Source: Rhizobium sp. BK316 (GTDB taxonomy: Bacteria; Pseudomonadota; Alphaproteobacteria; Rhizobiales; Rhizobiaceae). From it: a DNA stretch of 64,000 nucleotides. Within the stretch, counting starts at the first letter, position 1. Each line of letters begins with the position of its first letter. The position numbers and the translations under genes were made by a program. The notes beneath the pieces were generated by a model. It saw only the letters and a program-made list of their open reading frames with translations, was not told where the DNA came from and ran no database searches. The stretch is taken from the NCBI RefSeq assembly GCF_014193695.1, contig NZ_JACHZR010000002.1, positions 992,001-1,056,000 on the forward strand, written 5' to 3'. Positions 50,541-59,741 of the stretch are shown here, piece after piece.

Positions 50541-51077
50541 TCAGATGGCCGGCTTCGGCGTCGGCAGCGGGATCGTGCCGGCCGGAATGGTACCGGTCAC
50601 GACCTGTTCGGCCGAAGTGCCGTCTTCCACCGGCGGGCGGTAGGGCTGCGGCATGTGCGGCATTGGCTGGCTGAGCGCAGCCTGTGCTTCGCGCACGGTA
50701 TTGGTGACGGCTTCCGGCAGAGAAGGAGCGGCGAGCGCCACAGACGCCTGCGGCACGGCCGATTTTGCGGAAGCCATTTTGGAATTATCGTCCTTGAACT
50801 GGCTGTCAAGCAGTTCGTAGGCGACACGGGCGCCTTCGCGAGCCCGGTAGCCGAGAGCCGTCAAGGTTTCGCCACCCTTGGTGCAGACCTCAGGCTTTTC
50901 GGCGCACATGCCGGTCAGATAGTCATAGGCGCCGCTAGCCGCCGTGAAAGCGTCGGAAAGCTGCAATTGCGTGTGGCCGGCATTGTCGGGGTTCTCCGAG
51001 CTGAAAACGGAAAGCACCACGAGCACAAGGCCAAACCAGAATGATCCTTTGATCAGAAACCACATTGTCTTGCCCAT
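50541..51077 (-). CDS. DUF5330 membrane-anchored protein
   Basis: 178-residue protein with an N-terminal membrane segment (about residues 5-26, WFLIKGSFWFGLVLVVLSVF) and a periplasmic region: a helical part with a Cys pair (GMCAEKPEVCTKG) and a Pro/Thr/Ser-rich C-terminus. The opening MWFLIKGSFWF and CxxxxxxCxxG match DUF5330, an alphaproteobacterial family of unknown function. It is divergent from the histidine kinase gene across 438 bp. Confidence 0.85.
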   Translation of the reverse strand: MGKTMWFLIKGSFWFGLVLVVLSVFSSENPDNAGHTQLQLSDAFTAASGAYDYLTGMCAEKPEVCTKGGETLTALGYRAREGARVAYELLDSQFKDDNSKMASAKSAVPQASVALAAPSLPEAVTNTVREAQAALSQPMPHMPQPYRPPVEDGTSAEQVVTGTIPAGTIPLPTPKPAI

Positions 51078-51515
51078 CCTGTTTTCCCGTCCGGTCTTGC
51101 TGCCGAATCGGGCCGGTTGTCCGGTGTGTTTTCACCCTACCGCCAAGTTGCGAATGCCGCTTTTCGAAATTCGTCGGCATTTGCGGCAAATTTGTCTCGA
51201 ATTTTAATGATCGCAATTTTCGGGGCATTTCAGTCGAATTCTAATGATCGCCGTTAAGCATGGTGGCAACTGCGGCCCGCAATTGTTGGGCTTTTGGCCC
51301 ACCACTCTGCCACAAGAGTTAACGCGATACTGAAATATAAGGAAAATCCGTCGCTTACCTGCTATTAACCACAAAATTCAAAGAGCCGTGCGGATGGCCC
51401 AAAACGGGACTTTTGGCGTTTTTGGACTGTGGAGGGCGACTTTGCCTTATCCTTTCCTTAAGCCGCGGGGGCCTATTGTCCGGGGCAATGAAAGGCCTTT
51501 TCGGGCAGGTATTGC
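51078..51515. other. Divergent regulatory region with direct repeats
   Basis: 438 bp between the DUF5330 and kinase genes, with no convincing gene. It holds two 18-bp direct repeats at 51197 and 51234 and a TTAC-N6-TTAAC stretch at 51355-51369 weakly like a CtrA site. The region near the kinase contains AT-rich promoter-like sequence around 51320-51380. Confidence 0.5.
51197..51251. repeat. Two 18-bp direct repeats, regulator-binding candidates
   Basis: TCGAATTTTAATGATCGC (51197-51214) and the same sequence with one change (51234-51251), offset by 37 bp, about 3.5 helical turns. Direct repeats at such spacing suggest binding of a transcription factor or response regulator. Confidence 0.55.
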
Positions 51516-53054
51516 GTGCGAGTATTGAGTGACATTGGCGGCCGGGCGACAGCCCTCGTGGACCGGGCAGCGGAAGGCTGGCTCTCCCGGACGAGCGGCG
51601 GCGAAGCTGTGCGCCAGAGCGAGCTCGCCATTCTGCGCCGCCTCGTCTTCCTGTCCTCCGCAGCCCTTGTCGCTGCTCCCCTCGGTCTCTCGCTCGTCAC
51701 CAGCCCCGCTGTCGCCCTTCCGGCCGGCGTCGCCACCGTCTGCGCGGCCTTCCTGTTTTCCGCCGTCGGCAGTATCGCGCTTTCCCGCCAGGCTATCCCC
51801 CAGAACGCGGCAGCAGCCAGCGCCGACGATCTCTTTCTTGAAATGAGCCCCGGCCTCGTGCTCTTCCTCGATCCGCACGGCAGCGTGACGGCGGCAGGCG
51901 GTCGCGACAGACGCGATTATCTCGCGTGGATGCGCGATCCGAAGGGCAGGGGCTTCTTCGAACAGGTTCATATCTCCGACCGCATCCTTTTCCTGCAGGC
52001 GCTGGATGCCCTGCGCCAGGGCGAGGAAAAGGCAACCGTCGATCTGAGATTGGAGCGTCCTTCCGTCTCGCGCGATCACCGCCAGTTCGCTTATCTGCGC
52101 ATGGACATGACCGCGCGGCGGGATATGGACGGCATGCTTTCGTCCGTCATCGCCCAGCTGCATGATGTTTCGGTGGAGCAGCGGCTTCGCGCCGAGGCGC
52201 AGACGCGTGTGGCCGATGCGGAATTGGCCAACGACGCCAAGTCCCGCTTCCTCGCCGCCGTCAGCCATGAGTTGCGCACACCGCTGAACGCCATCCTCGG
52301 CTTCTCGGATATCCTGATCGGCGAATATTTCGGCAAGTTCGAAAACGACCGCCAGCGCGAATATGTCGGCCTGATCCGCGAATCCGGCGCGCATCTGCTC
52401 TCCGTCGTCAACACGATGCTGGATATGAGCAAGATCGAGGCGGGCCGTTACGAATTGCTACTCGAGTCTTTCGATATCGGCGCATCGATCCGCTCCTGTG
52501 AATCGATGCTGACGCTGCAGGCCAAGAGCAAGGGCGTCACTCTGACGAACCGCATCCAGCGCGGCATCGGCGAAGTGATGGCCGATCAGCGCGCACTGCA
52601 GCAGATCCTCATCAATCTCGTCGGCAATGCCGTGAAGTTCACAGAGGCCGGCGGCGTGGTCACCGTCGACGCGGCCATGCGCGACGGCATCCTCAAGCTG
52701 ACGGTTAGCGATACCGGCATCGGCATCCCCGCCGACCGGCTGGCGACGCTTGGCCAACCTTTTGTCCAGATCCAGAATGATTATACCCGCCGATTCGAGG
52801 GCACGGGTCTTGGCCTCTCGCTGGTCAAGGGCCTTGTCGCCCTGCATGGCGGTCATTTCGCCATTGCCAGCCAGCCGGGCGAGGGCACCATCATCACCAT
52901 CGAGATCGCGGCTGATGGTTCCGGCGCCTGCACCGGCGAGGATACCAGCCGGACGGGGGCGGTCGAATTTCCGCCGCGGCTGAAGGGTGCGGTGGATGCC
53001 GCAGAAGTGGAGGAGGGGCTCTTCGATGGCCGCGCGCAAGCGAAAATCGCCTAA
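51516..53054 (+). CDS. Membrane sensor histidine kinase (HisKA type)
   Basis: 512-residue kinase with a GTG start, two hydrophobic helices (about 43-65 and 69-90), a PAS-like sensor region (about 105-225) and HisKA with phospho-His251 in AAVSHELRTPLNAILGFSDI. HATPase motifs follow: N box NLVGNAVKFTEAGG, G1 VSDTGIGIP and G2 GTGLGLSLVKGLVALHGG. The H-box and domain layout resemble DivJ/PleC-type cell-cycle kinases, which act on DivK/PleD; this is inference and no response regulator is adjacent. The next gene overlaps it by 29 nt, suggesting translational coupling. The short periplasmic loop argues for membrane or cytosolic sensing. Confidence 0.9.
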   Translation: MRVLSDIGGRATALVDRAAEGWLSRTSGGEAVRQSELAILRRLVFLSSAALVAAPLGLSLVTSPAVALPAGVATVCAAFLFSAVGSIALSRQAIPQNAAAASADDLFLEMSPGLVLFLDPHGSVTAAGGRDRRDYLAWMRDPKGRGFFEQVHISDRILFLQALDALRQGEEKATVDLRLERPSVSRDHRQFAYLRMDMTARRDMDGMLSSVIAQLHDVSVEQRLRAEAQTRVADAELANDAKSRFLAAVSHELRTPLNAILGFSDILIGEYFGKFENDRQREYVGLIRESGAHLLSVVNTMLDMSKIEAGRYELLLESFDIGASIRSCESMLTLQAKSKGVTLTNRIQRGIGEVMADQRALQQILINLVGNAVKFTEAGGVVTVDAAMRDGILKLTVSDTGIGIPADRLATLGQPFVQIQNDYTRRFEGTGLGLSLVKGLVALHGGHFAIASQPGEGTIITIEIAADGSGACTGEDTSRTGAVEFPPRLKGAVDAAEVEEGLFDGRAQAKIA

Positions 53055-53979
53055 GGGCAGGAAAGGACGGCAGCAGCCGGGCCTTTTGATGACCGGTGCT
53101 GCGGCGCTCGGCGGCATCGGCCTGCAGGGTGCCACCGCGCTGGGTGGCCTTGGTCTTCAGGGTGCGGGCGCGCTCGGTGGCGTCATCGGCCGCAATCCCT
53201 CCGTTGCCGGCGGCACGATCGCCTTCGTCGTCATCTTCTCCTTCGTCGCCGCCAACGCGCTCTGGTATCAGCCCGGTACGCACCCGCATCCGATCTTCCG
53301 CACCCGCGATCCGGGCGCGCCGAACGTTATGGGTTTCCGGCCACAGCCCGAGCTGCAGGGCGATGTTACCACATTCCGCATCGAGCGGCCGGACGATGCC
53401 GCCGCCACAACCGAAACCACGCCACCGCCTGCAGTGCCCGGCCAGCAGCCGAACCAGCTCGTCATGGATATCCAGAAAGAGCTGATCCGCCGTGGCCTCT
53501 ATAACGGCAATGCGGACGGCGTTATCGGCCCGCGCACCAGTGCTGCCATCCTCTTCTTCGAAGAAACCGTCGGCATGGCACAGTCGGGCGATGCGACGCC
53601 GGACGTGCTCGCAGCGCTCAGGACCGATGCTGCCGGCCCGTCGACCATTCCCGCCGAAAAACCGCCGGAGGACGTGACATCGAAGGCGACGGAGGAAGAT
53701 CCGGTCGCGGCCGCCATCCGCAGCGCCGAAAAGACCGTCAAGACGGCTCCATCAACACCGAAACAGGTTCCCCTGTCAGGCATTTCAAACGTCGATCTGG
53801 TGCTGAAGATCCAGAAGGGCCTGACCAACATGGCCTATGCCAATGTCGGCGTCGACGGGGTTGCCGGCGAACAGACCCGTGCCGCCATCCGCCATTTCCA
53901 GAAGCACTACAATTTGCCTGAGAATGGCGAGCCGAGCGAAGCCGTGCTGAAGAAGCTCAAGGAAATCGGCGCGCTCTGA
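53026..53979 (+). CDS. Membrane protein with two peptidoglycan-binding domains
   Basis: 317-residue protein. A very basic cytoplasmic N-terminus (MAARKRKSPKGRKGRQQ) is followed by a Gly/Ala/Leu repeat (about 23-52, GLQGATALGG units), a membrane segment (about 62-80), a Pro/Thr-rich linker and two PG_binding_1 domains (about 150-205 and 260-317; IQKELIRRGLYNGNADGVIGPRT, IQKGLTNMAYANVGVDGVAGEQT). The C-terminus should lie in the periplasm on the cell wall. GGAGGAGGGG precedes the ATG, which lies inside the kinase gene. Overlap implies that kinase and wall-binding protein are made together. Confidence 0.88.
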   Translation: MAARKRKSPKGRKGRQQPGLLMTGAAALGGIGLQGATALGGLGLQGAGALGGVIGRNPSVAGGTIAFVVIFSFVAANALWYQPGTHPHPIFRTRDPGAPNVMGFRPQPELQGDVTTFRIERPDDAAATTETTPPPAVPGQQPNQLVMDIQKELIRRGLYNGNADGVIGPRTSAAILFFEETVGMAQSGDATPDVLAALRTDAAGPSTIPAEKPPEDVTSKATEEDPVAAAIRSAEKTVKTAPSTPKQVPLSGISNVDLVLKIQKGLTNMAYANVGVDGVAGEQTRAAIRHFQKHYNLPENGEPSEAVLKKLKEIGAL

Positions 53980-53981
53980 TA

Positions 53982-55010
53982 TCATCCCTGCCGCGCCGGG
54001 ACTGACGGCTGGTTCGCAAGCCGCATGGGCCGATAGTCCACCGCCGGCGCCCGTCCTTCCACATCGACCACTTCTTCGATCGGCCCGATATTGATGGCGG
54101 CCGAGCTCCGGTAGCGTTTCGGCGCGATGCCAGTCACCCGCTTGAAGGCGTTGGAGAAGGCGCTTTCGGACGTATAACCGAGCGACAGCGCCAGCAATGA
54201 GACGGGCATGGAGCTCTCACGCAGCGCCCGTTCGGCAAGGCGCATGCGCCATGCGGTCAGATAGGTCAGCGGCGCCACACCCGCGACAGTCTTGAAACGC
54301 AGCGCAAAGCTGGTGCGCGACATGCCGGCCGCCTTTGCCAGTTCCCCAAGCTGCCAGTCGCGTGCAGGATCGGCATGCATCTGCCGCAGCGCAGGCGCGA
54401 TCTTGTCATCGCCGAAGGCGCGCAGCCAGCCGACCGTCAGCGGCTCCGATGTCATGATATGGGCGCGCAATACCTGCACGAAGATGAGCTGCGAAAGCTG
54501 GGCCGAGGCAAGCAGCGCGCCCGGCTTGCCGGCGGCCATTTCCCGCACGAGCTGATCCAGCAGCCAGCGCAGCACACCGGCTTCCGCAAGCGTCGCCCGC
54601 ACGTGGATGATGGGCGGCAGCACATCAAGCAGCAGTGCCGTGCCGGTGGGACCAAGCGCGATATGCCCGCCGATATAGAGGAAATCCTCGCCCGCGCCGT
54701 GCCGCGCCATGCCATTGACCTTCTTCTCCTTGAAGGCCGTGACGGCATCGGTCGGTTTCAGCGCAAGATCGGTTGCCAGCACGAAGGAATGCTTGCCGTT
54801 CAGCAGGATGACGTCGCCGGCTTCGAGCAGGATCGGCGCACTGCCATTATCAAGCACCAGCCAGCAGCGGCCCTTGGCGACGGCGCTGATCTTGATGCGG
54901 TTCGGCTGCGGAAAGGCGAGCGCCCAAGGCCCGCCGGCAATCAGCCCGCCGGCCATCAGGCAGCGGGCATCGAGCAGACTGAGCATTTCGGAGAGGGGAT
55001 CACTGGTCAT
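53982..55010 (-). CDS. AraC-family regulator with cupin-type N-terminus
   Basis: 342-residue regulator with an N-terminal cupin_6 sensing domain (about 1-190) and a C-terminal double HTH (about 220-320, AKAAGMSRTSFALRFKTVAGVAPLTYLTAWRMRLAERAL and SLGYTSESAFSNAFKRVTGIAPKRYR). It is divergent from an SDR gene across 93 bp and probably controls it, as is common for this AraC branch. I chose the ATG at 55010; an ATG at 55049 would add 13 residues. Confidence 0.9.
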   Translation of the reverse strand: MTSDPLSEMLSLLDARCLMAGGLIAGGPWALAFPQPNRIKISAVAKGRCWLVLDNGSAPILLEAGDVILLNGKHSFVLATDLALKPTDAVTAFKEKKVNGMARHGAGEDFLYIGGHIALGPTGTALLLDVLPPIIHVRATLAEAGVLRWLLDQLVREMAAGKPGALLASAQLSQLIFVQVLRAHIMTSEPLTVGWLRAFGDDKIAPALRQMHADPARDWQLGELAKAAGMSRTSFALRFKTVAGVAPLTYLTAWRMRLAERALRESSMPVSLLALSLGYTSESAFSNAFKRVTGIAPKRYRSSAAINIGPIEEVVDVEGRAPAVDYRPMRLANQPSVPARQG

Positions 55011-55103
55011 CTTTGTACGATGGCGCAAGAAATCGGGATTTACAAGCATTCAGAATCCCGCGTGGCCGACATAGATGTTTTCCGACTAGAAAGGAGACAT
55101 TTC

Positions 55104-56078
55104 ATGTCTACTCCCCAAGCCCCCATCGGTTCCCGCTTCGGCGCAGCGTCCACGGCGGAAGACGTGATTGCCGGCCATGATCTCTCCGGCAAGGTGGCAA
55201 TCGTCACCGGCGGTTATGCCGGTCTCGGCCTCGAGACCGCCCGCGTGATGGCCGCCGCCGGCGCCAAGGTCATCGTCCCCGCCCGCAATATCGAGAAGGC
55301 GAGGGCCGCACGTGAAAGCGTTCCCAGCGTGACATTCGCCTATATGGACCTGATGGATCCCGATTCGATCGACGATTTCGCCGATCGCTTCCTTGAAGAC
55401 GGCGAGCCGCTGCATTTCCTCATCAACAACGCCGCCGTCATGGCCAACCCGCTGACGCGCGACGGCCGCGGCTACGAATCCCAGTTCTCCACCAATCACC
55501 TCGGCCATTTCCAGCTTGCTGCCCGTCTCTGGCCGGCGCTGGTGCAGGCGGAAGGCGCTCGCGTCGTTGCCGTCTCCTCCCGCGGCCATGTCCGTGCCGG
55601 GATCGATTTCGACGATCCGATGTTCGAAGACCGCGAATACCAGCCCTATGTCGCCTACGGTCAGTCGAAGACGGCAAATGCGCTATTCGCCGTATCGCTG
55701 GACGCTTTCGGCGCAAGGCACGGCGTTCGCGCCTTCTCGCTGCATCCCGGCGGCATCGTCACGACCGATCTCATCCGCCACCAGTCGCGCGAATATCTGC
55801 TGGCGAGCGGCTATGTGGATGCCGACGGCAATCCGGTCATCGACCCCGAAAACAACAAGAAGACCATTGCGCAGGGAGCGGCAACCACCATCTGGTGCGC
55901 CGTCAGCGATGAGCTGGAAGGCATGGGTGGCGTCTATTGCGAGAACTGCGATATAGCCAAGGCTGTGCCCGCCGACTCCGAGGAACTGCTCGGCGTGCGC
56001 CCCTGGGCGACCGATCCGGAACTTGCCGAACGTCTCTGGCAGATGAGTGAAAGACTGACAGGGCTCACGCAGAGCTGA
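55104..56078 (+). CDS. SDR oxidoreductase (retinol dehydrogenase-like)
   Basis: 324-residue short-chain dehydrogenase. Cofactor motif TGGYAGLGLETA (about 35-46), NNAAVM in the NNAG position, Ser in VAVSSRGH and the catalytic YGQSKTAN (YxxxK) are all present. The group includes many oxidoreductases with undefined alcohol or ketone substrates. AAAGGAG precedes the ATG at 55104. The divergent AraC/cupin regulator is its probable controller. Confidence 0.92.
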   Translation: MSTPQAPIGSRFGAASTAEDVIAGHDLSGKVAIVTGGYAGLGLETARVMAAAGAKVIVPARNIEKARAARESVPSVTFAYMDLMDPDSIDDFADRFLEDGEPLHFLINNAAVMANPLTRDGRGYESQFSTNHLGHFQLAARLWPALVQAEGARVVAVSSRGHVRAGIDFDDPMFEDREYQPYVAYGQSKTANALFAVSLDAFGARHGVRAFSLHPGGIVTTDLIRHQSREYLLASGYVDADGNPVIDPENNKKTIAQGAATTIWCAVSDELEGMGGVYCENCDIAKAVPADSEELLGVRPWATDPELAERLWQMSERLTGLTQS

Positions 56079-56143
56079 GGCCATAGGCTCACATGCGGCG
56101 CCGGGGTAGGGCCTTTACGACCTAAGTATAACCCTCGATATTC

Positions 56144-56159
56144 TTAGCCAATTGTTAAC
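56144..56159 (+). promoter_or_regulatory. CtrA-like binding site
   Basis: TTAG-N7-TTAAC, one base from the CtrA consensus TTAA-N7-TTAAC, 45 bp upstream of the chemoreceptor-like gene. CtrA is the cell-cycle response regulator of alphaproteobacteria and controls motility genes in several of them. Confidence 0.45.
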
Positions 56160-56204
56160 CATGTTGTTTGAAGCTTCCCTAATGTAGCTTGGGGGAGCTC
56201 GATC

Positions 56205-57653
56205 ATGCAGGCGCTGAAAGTAGTGGAGGAGAATACCGTAAGTCCGGCCCATGAGCCGGATGGGCCGGATCGCGACGCGTTGCGCCATATCCTCTCGCGT
56301 CTCGCCGAAGAGGCCTCCACGCTCGGCGTCGATCTCGTCGATATTGCCGGCGCCATCCAGGACATGGCGGCGATGTCCGCCCGCCATGCCGCCGCCTTCG
56401 ACGATGTCACCCGCACCGCTCTCTCGATCGCCGAGACCAATCGCTCCGTCGCCGTTTCCCTTCGCGAGACGGACGGTACTGCTTCCGAGGCTCGCCATAT
56501 GCTGAAGGAATCGGCCGACCGCCTCTCCGGCTCGGTCGAGGAAATCCGTCACATGGTCCAGTCTTCCGAAGAAATCAGCACGGAAATCTCCGGCTTTTCC
56601 CGCTCGCTGACGGATGTGGACAAGGTCGCCGCCGAGATCAGCACCATTGCCCGCCAGACCAATCTCCTGGCGCTGAATGCGGCGATCGAAGCTGCCCGTG
56701 CCGGCGAGGCGGGCAAGGGCTTTGCCGTCGTCGCCTCCGAAATCCGCGCTCTGTCGCTGCAGACCTCCAAGGCGACGGGCTCCATCCAGGAAACGCTGGA
56801 GCAGCTTCGCGCAAAGATCGACCGACTATCGGTTGTCGGCGGCGGTGCGCGGGAAAGTGCGGCCGGCGTGCGCCAAAAATCCGAGGCGATGCGCGGCGCC
56901 TTCGAAAGCATGGAGCATGTCATCACCCGCATCCTCGACAGTTCCGCCGTCATGGCGAATACGACCGAGGCCGTGGACAGGGACTGCGCCGGCTTCGTCG
57001 CCAAGCTCGGCGAAATGTCCGCCGAAGTGCTGGATTCCAACGGCCGGCTGCAGCAAGCGGCCAAACGCGTCGACAGCGTCGTCGGGCTCTCCGAAACGCT
57101 AATCCAGCTGACCGCAAGCGCCGGCGTGGAAACCGCCGACCGCCACTGGATCGAACAGGCGCAATCCGTCGCCGCAGACATATCGCGTGCCTTGGAGCGT
57201 GCCGTTGCCGAGGGCACAATCGGCATGGAGAGCCTGTTCAACCGCCAGTACAAGCCGATATCAGGCACCGATCCGGTGCAGATGATGGCCCCCTTCACCG
57301 AACTCACAGACCGCCTGCTGCCGCCGATCCAGGAGCCGGTGGCCGGCTCGGACGAGCGCATCGCCTTCTGTGCAGCCGTCGATGAAAACGGTTACCTGCC
57401 GACCCACAACAAGAAGTTCTCGCAGCCGCAGCGGCCCGGCGATATCGTCTGGAATACCGCCAACAGCCGTAACCGCCGCATCTTCAACGATCGCGTCGGC
57501 CTTGCTGCCGGCAGAAGCACCGCGCCCTTCCTCGTCCAGACCTACCGGCGGGACATGGGCGCCGGCAATTTCGTCATGATGAAGGATATTTCCGCGCCGA
57601 TCACTGTCCGCGGCCGCCATTGGGGCGGCCTACGGCTGGCGGTGAAGGTATAG
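56205..57653 (+). CDS. Soluble methyl-accepting chemotaxis-like protein
   Basis: 482-residue protein with no membrane segment. The MCP signalling hairpin tip is [50 protein letters not shown] (about 145-194), placed in the N-terminal half, while the C-terminal part (about 330-482) is a predicted sensor region ending in [13 protein letters not shown], an order opposite to classical receptors. This layout is known for cytoplasmic chemoreceptors. Lack of a HAMP and of Asn/Gln methylation pairs is notable. It may sense intracellular state and signal to CheA. A CtrA-like site lies upstream. No che genes are nearby. Confidence 0.88.
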   Translation: MQALKVVEENTVSPAHEPDGPDRDALRHILSRLAEEASTLGVDLVDIAGAIQDMAAMSARHAAAFDDVTRTALSIAETNRSVAVSLRETDGTASEARHMLKESADRLSGSVEEIRHMVQSSEEISTEISGFSRSLTDVDKVAAEISTIARQTNLLALNAAIEAARAGEAGKGFAVVASEIRALSLQTSKATGSIQETLEQLRAKIDRLSVVGGGARESAAGVRQKSEAMRGAFESMEHVITRILDSSAVMANTTEAVDRDCAGFVAKLGEMSAEVLDSNGRLQQAAKRVDSVVGLSETLIQLTASAGVETADRHWIEQAQSVAADISRALERAVAEGTIGMESLFNRQYKPISGTDPVQMMAPFTELTDRLLPPIQEPVAGSDERIAFCAAVDENGYLPTHNKKFSQPQRPGDIVWNTANSRNRRIFNDRVGLAAGRSTAPFLVQTYRRDMGAGNFVMMKDISAPITVRGRHWGGLRLAVKV

Positions 57654-57690
57654 CGTTGCCGCCACCTGCCGAGCGGTCTATACCGCACCC

Positions 57691-58029
57691 ATGAGATTGC
57701 GCGCCGATATCTACGTTTCCGCTCTCGTTCGCAGGGTTTTTTCCGCGGGCGATTTTGCTGCCGTGGAGAAGAAGGGTGCGGAGGAGGCCGGTGCCATCTT
57801 CATCCGCCAGCGCTTCCGCGATGGTCTCGAAACCCTCTATGCGCCCGCCCCGCAGAGCTTCTTCGACGAGGAGAGCAGCGGCGACCGCCTGTTCGAAATC
57901 AGGCTCGAACGCGCCGAGCCGGACAAGGTACGGGAAATGCTGGACCGCGAACGCAAATTTGACCCAGATCTCTGGATCGTCGAACTGGAAGCGGACGAGG
58001 TTTCGGCGCTCGTGCCGATGGCCGGCTGA
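57691..58029 (+). CDS. DUF1491-family protein
   Basis: 112-residue protein typical of alphaproteobacteria (opening MRLRADIYVSALVRRVFSAGDFAAVEKKGAEEAGAIFI; WIVEL near the C-terminus). It is a small soluble alpha/beta domain with no known function. 37 bp downstream of the chemoreceptor-like gene in the same direction, so possibly co-transcribed. Confidence 0.9.
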   Translation: MRLRADIYVSALVRRVFSAGDFAAVEKKGAEEAGAIFIRQRFRDGLETLYAPAPQSFFDEESSGDRLFEIRLERAEPDKVREMLDRERKFDPDLWIVELEADEVSALVPMAG

Positions 58030-58102
58030 CGGCCTGCCTTGAATTTATGCCATTTTCCATCTAGTTTACCGCCATCCGCAATACCAACAGGATGTGTGCT
58101 CA

Positions 58103-58201
58103 ATGGATATGAACCTGATCGCAACGCCAATTCGCCTTGCCATCGGGGATTTCCATGCCTGCATCCATGACGCTTTCCAATCTTTCGTGGTCCACGCCTG
58201 A
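58103..58201 (+). CDS. Possible leader peptide overlapping the ABC-F gene
   Basis: 32-codon frame MDMNLIATPIRL... ending at TGA 58199-58201, beginning 52 bp before the ABC-F start and running past it in another frame. A weak AGGAT precedes it. Short upstream frames control several antibiotic-resistance ABC-F genes by attenuation, but this one is not diagnosed by any conserved motif. Confidence 0.25.
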   Translation: MDMNLIATPIRLAIGDFHACIHDAFQSFVVHA

Positions 58202-59741
58202 CGGCCGGCCGCTTTTTTCCAATATCGATCTGAGCTTCAACGCTGAGCGCACCGGCCTCGTCGGCCGCAACGGCGTTGGCAAGACCACGCTTTTGAAGCT
58301 GGTTGCCGGCGAGCTGCAGCCGCAGACCGGTGCCATCGCCGTATCGGGTACCATCGGCATCCTGCGCCAGAGCGTGCAGGTCGGGCCGGATGAGACCATC
58401 GCCGATCTCTTCGGCGCGACCGACGCTCTCTCCGTCCTCCGCCGTGCCGAAAGCGGCGAGGCTGACGCCGACGAACTTGCTGTCGCCGACTGGACGCTCG
58501 AAGCCCGCATCGATGCAGCCCTGGAACGATCAGGCCTTGCTGCGGCCCCGCAGACGCTGCTGGCAGCGCTGTCCGGTGGCCAGCGCACCCGCGCAGCACT
58601 CGCCGCCCTGATCTTCGAGGAGCCGGATTTCCTCATTCTCGATGAACCGACCAACAATCTGGACCGCGACGGCCGCGAGGCGATGATCTCGCTTCTCGGC
58701 AACTGGCGCCACGGCGCTCTGATCGTCAGCCACGATCGCGAACTGCTGGAAACGATGGATGCCATCGTCGAGCTGACGACGCTTGGCGCCACGCGCTATG
58801 GCGGAAACTGGAGCGATTACCGCGCCCGCAAGGCGTTGGAACTGGCCGCCGCCGAGCACGATTTTGCCGATGCCAGGAAACGCGTGGCGGAGGTCGCCCG
58901 CAGCACACAGGAAACGGCCGAGCGCAAGGCGCGCAAGGACAGCGCCGGCAAGAAGAAGGCCGCCAGGGGCGACATGCCGCGTATCGTTGCCGGCGGCCTG
59001 AAGCGCCAGGCGGAAAATACCAGCGGCGAGAATGCCCGCCTTGCCGAGCGCCGCCGCGCCCAGGCGCTTGCGGATGCCGAGGAGGCGCGCAAGCGTATCG
59101 AGATCCTGCAGCCGCTCTCCGTCAAGCTGCCCTCGACCGGCCTGCCGCCCGGCAGATCGGTGCTGAAGATCGATGCGGTCACCGCCGGCTACGAGGCGGG
59201 CGAACCGATCATCCGCAAACTGTCCTTCGATATCACTGGTCCCGAACGCATTGCCGTCACCGGCCCGAACGGCTCGGGCAAGACGACATTGCTGGCGCTG
59301 ATTTCAGGTGATCTCCAACCATGGGAAGGAACGGTCCGCGTCCTCACCTCTTTCTCCATGCTCGACCAGCGCGTCAGCCTTCTCGATCCCGCGACGTCGA
59401 TCCGTGACAATTTCCGGCGGCTGAACCCGCAATCGGATGAGAATGCCTGCCGCGCAGCACTCGCCCGGTTCATGTTCCGGGCCGATGCGGCGCTGCAGGT
59501 CGTCTCGACACTGTCGGGCGGCCAGCTTCTGCGCGCCGGCCTTGCCTGCGTTCTCGGCGGCGCAGCACCGCCGGCGCTGCTGATCCTCGATGAGCCGACC
59601 AACCACCTCGACATCGATTCCATCGCCGCCGTCGAAGCCGGCCTGAGGGCCTATGACGGGGCGCTGCTGATCGTCAGCCACGATGAGGTGTTTCTGGAAA
59701 TGGTCGGGATCACGCGCCGGTTGGCGTTGCCTGCAAGATAG
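58155..59741 (+). CDS. ABC-F family ATPase (ribosome-associated type)
   Basis: 528-residue soluble protein with two ABC cassettes and no membrane domain. First Walker A GRNGVGKTT at about 38-46 and signature LSGGQRTRAA near 145; second Walker A GPNGSGKTT near 375 and LSGGQLLRAG near 460. Walker B/LDEPTNNLD and LDEPTNHLD are complete. The linker (about 220-325) is basic and helical. ABC-F proteins act on ribosomes, either rescuing stalls (Uup/EttA-like) or giving antibiotic protection. GGGGA lies 5 nt before the ATG at 58155. The stop codon abuts a dispersed repeat. Confidence 0.92.
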   Translation: MPASMTLSNLSWSTPDGRPLFSNIDLSFNAERTGLVGRNGVGKTTLLKLVAGELQPQTGAIAVSGTIGILRQSVQVGPDETIADLFGATDALSVLRRAESGEADADELAVADWTLEARIDAALERSGLAAAPQTLLAALSGGQRTRAALAALIFEEPDFLILDEPTNNLDRDGREAMISLLGNWRHGALIVSHDRELLETMDAIVELTTLGATRYGGNWSDYRARKALELAAAEHDFADARKRVAEVARSTQETAERKARKDSAGKKKAARGDMPRIVAGGLKRQAENTSGENARLAERRRAQALADAEEARKRIEILQPLSVKLPSTGLPPGRSVLKIDAVTAGYEAGEPIIRKLSFDITGPERIAVTGPNGSGKTTLLALISGDLQPWEGTVRVLTSFSMLDQRVSLLDPATSIRDNFRRLNPQSDENACRAALARFMFRADAALQVVSTLSGGQLLRAGLACVLGGAAPPALLILDEPTNHLDIDSIAAVEAGLRAYDGALLIVSHDEVFLEMVGITRRLALPAR

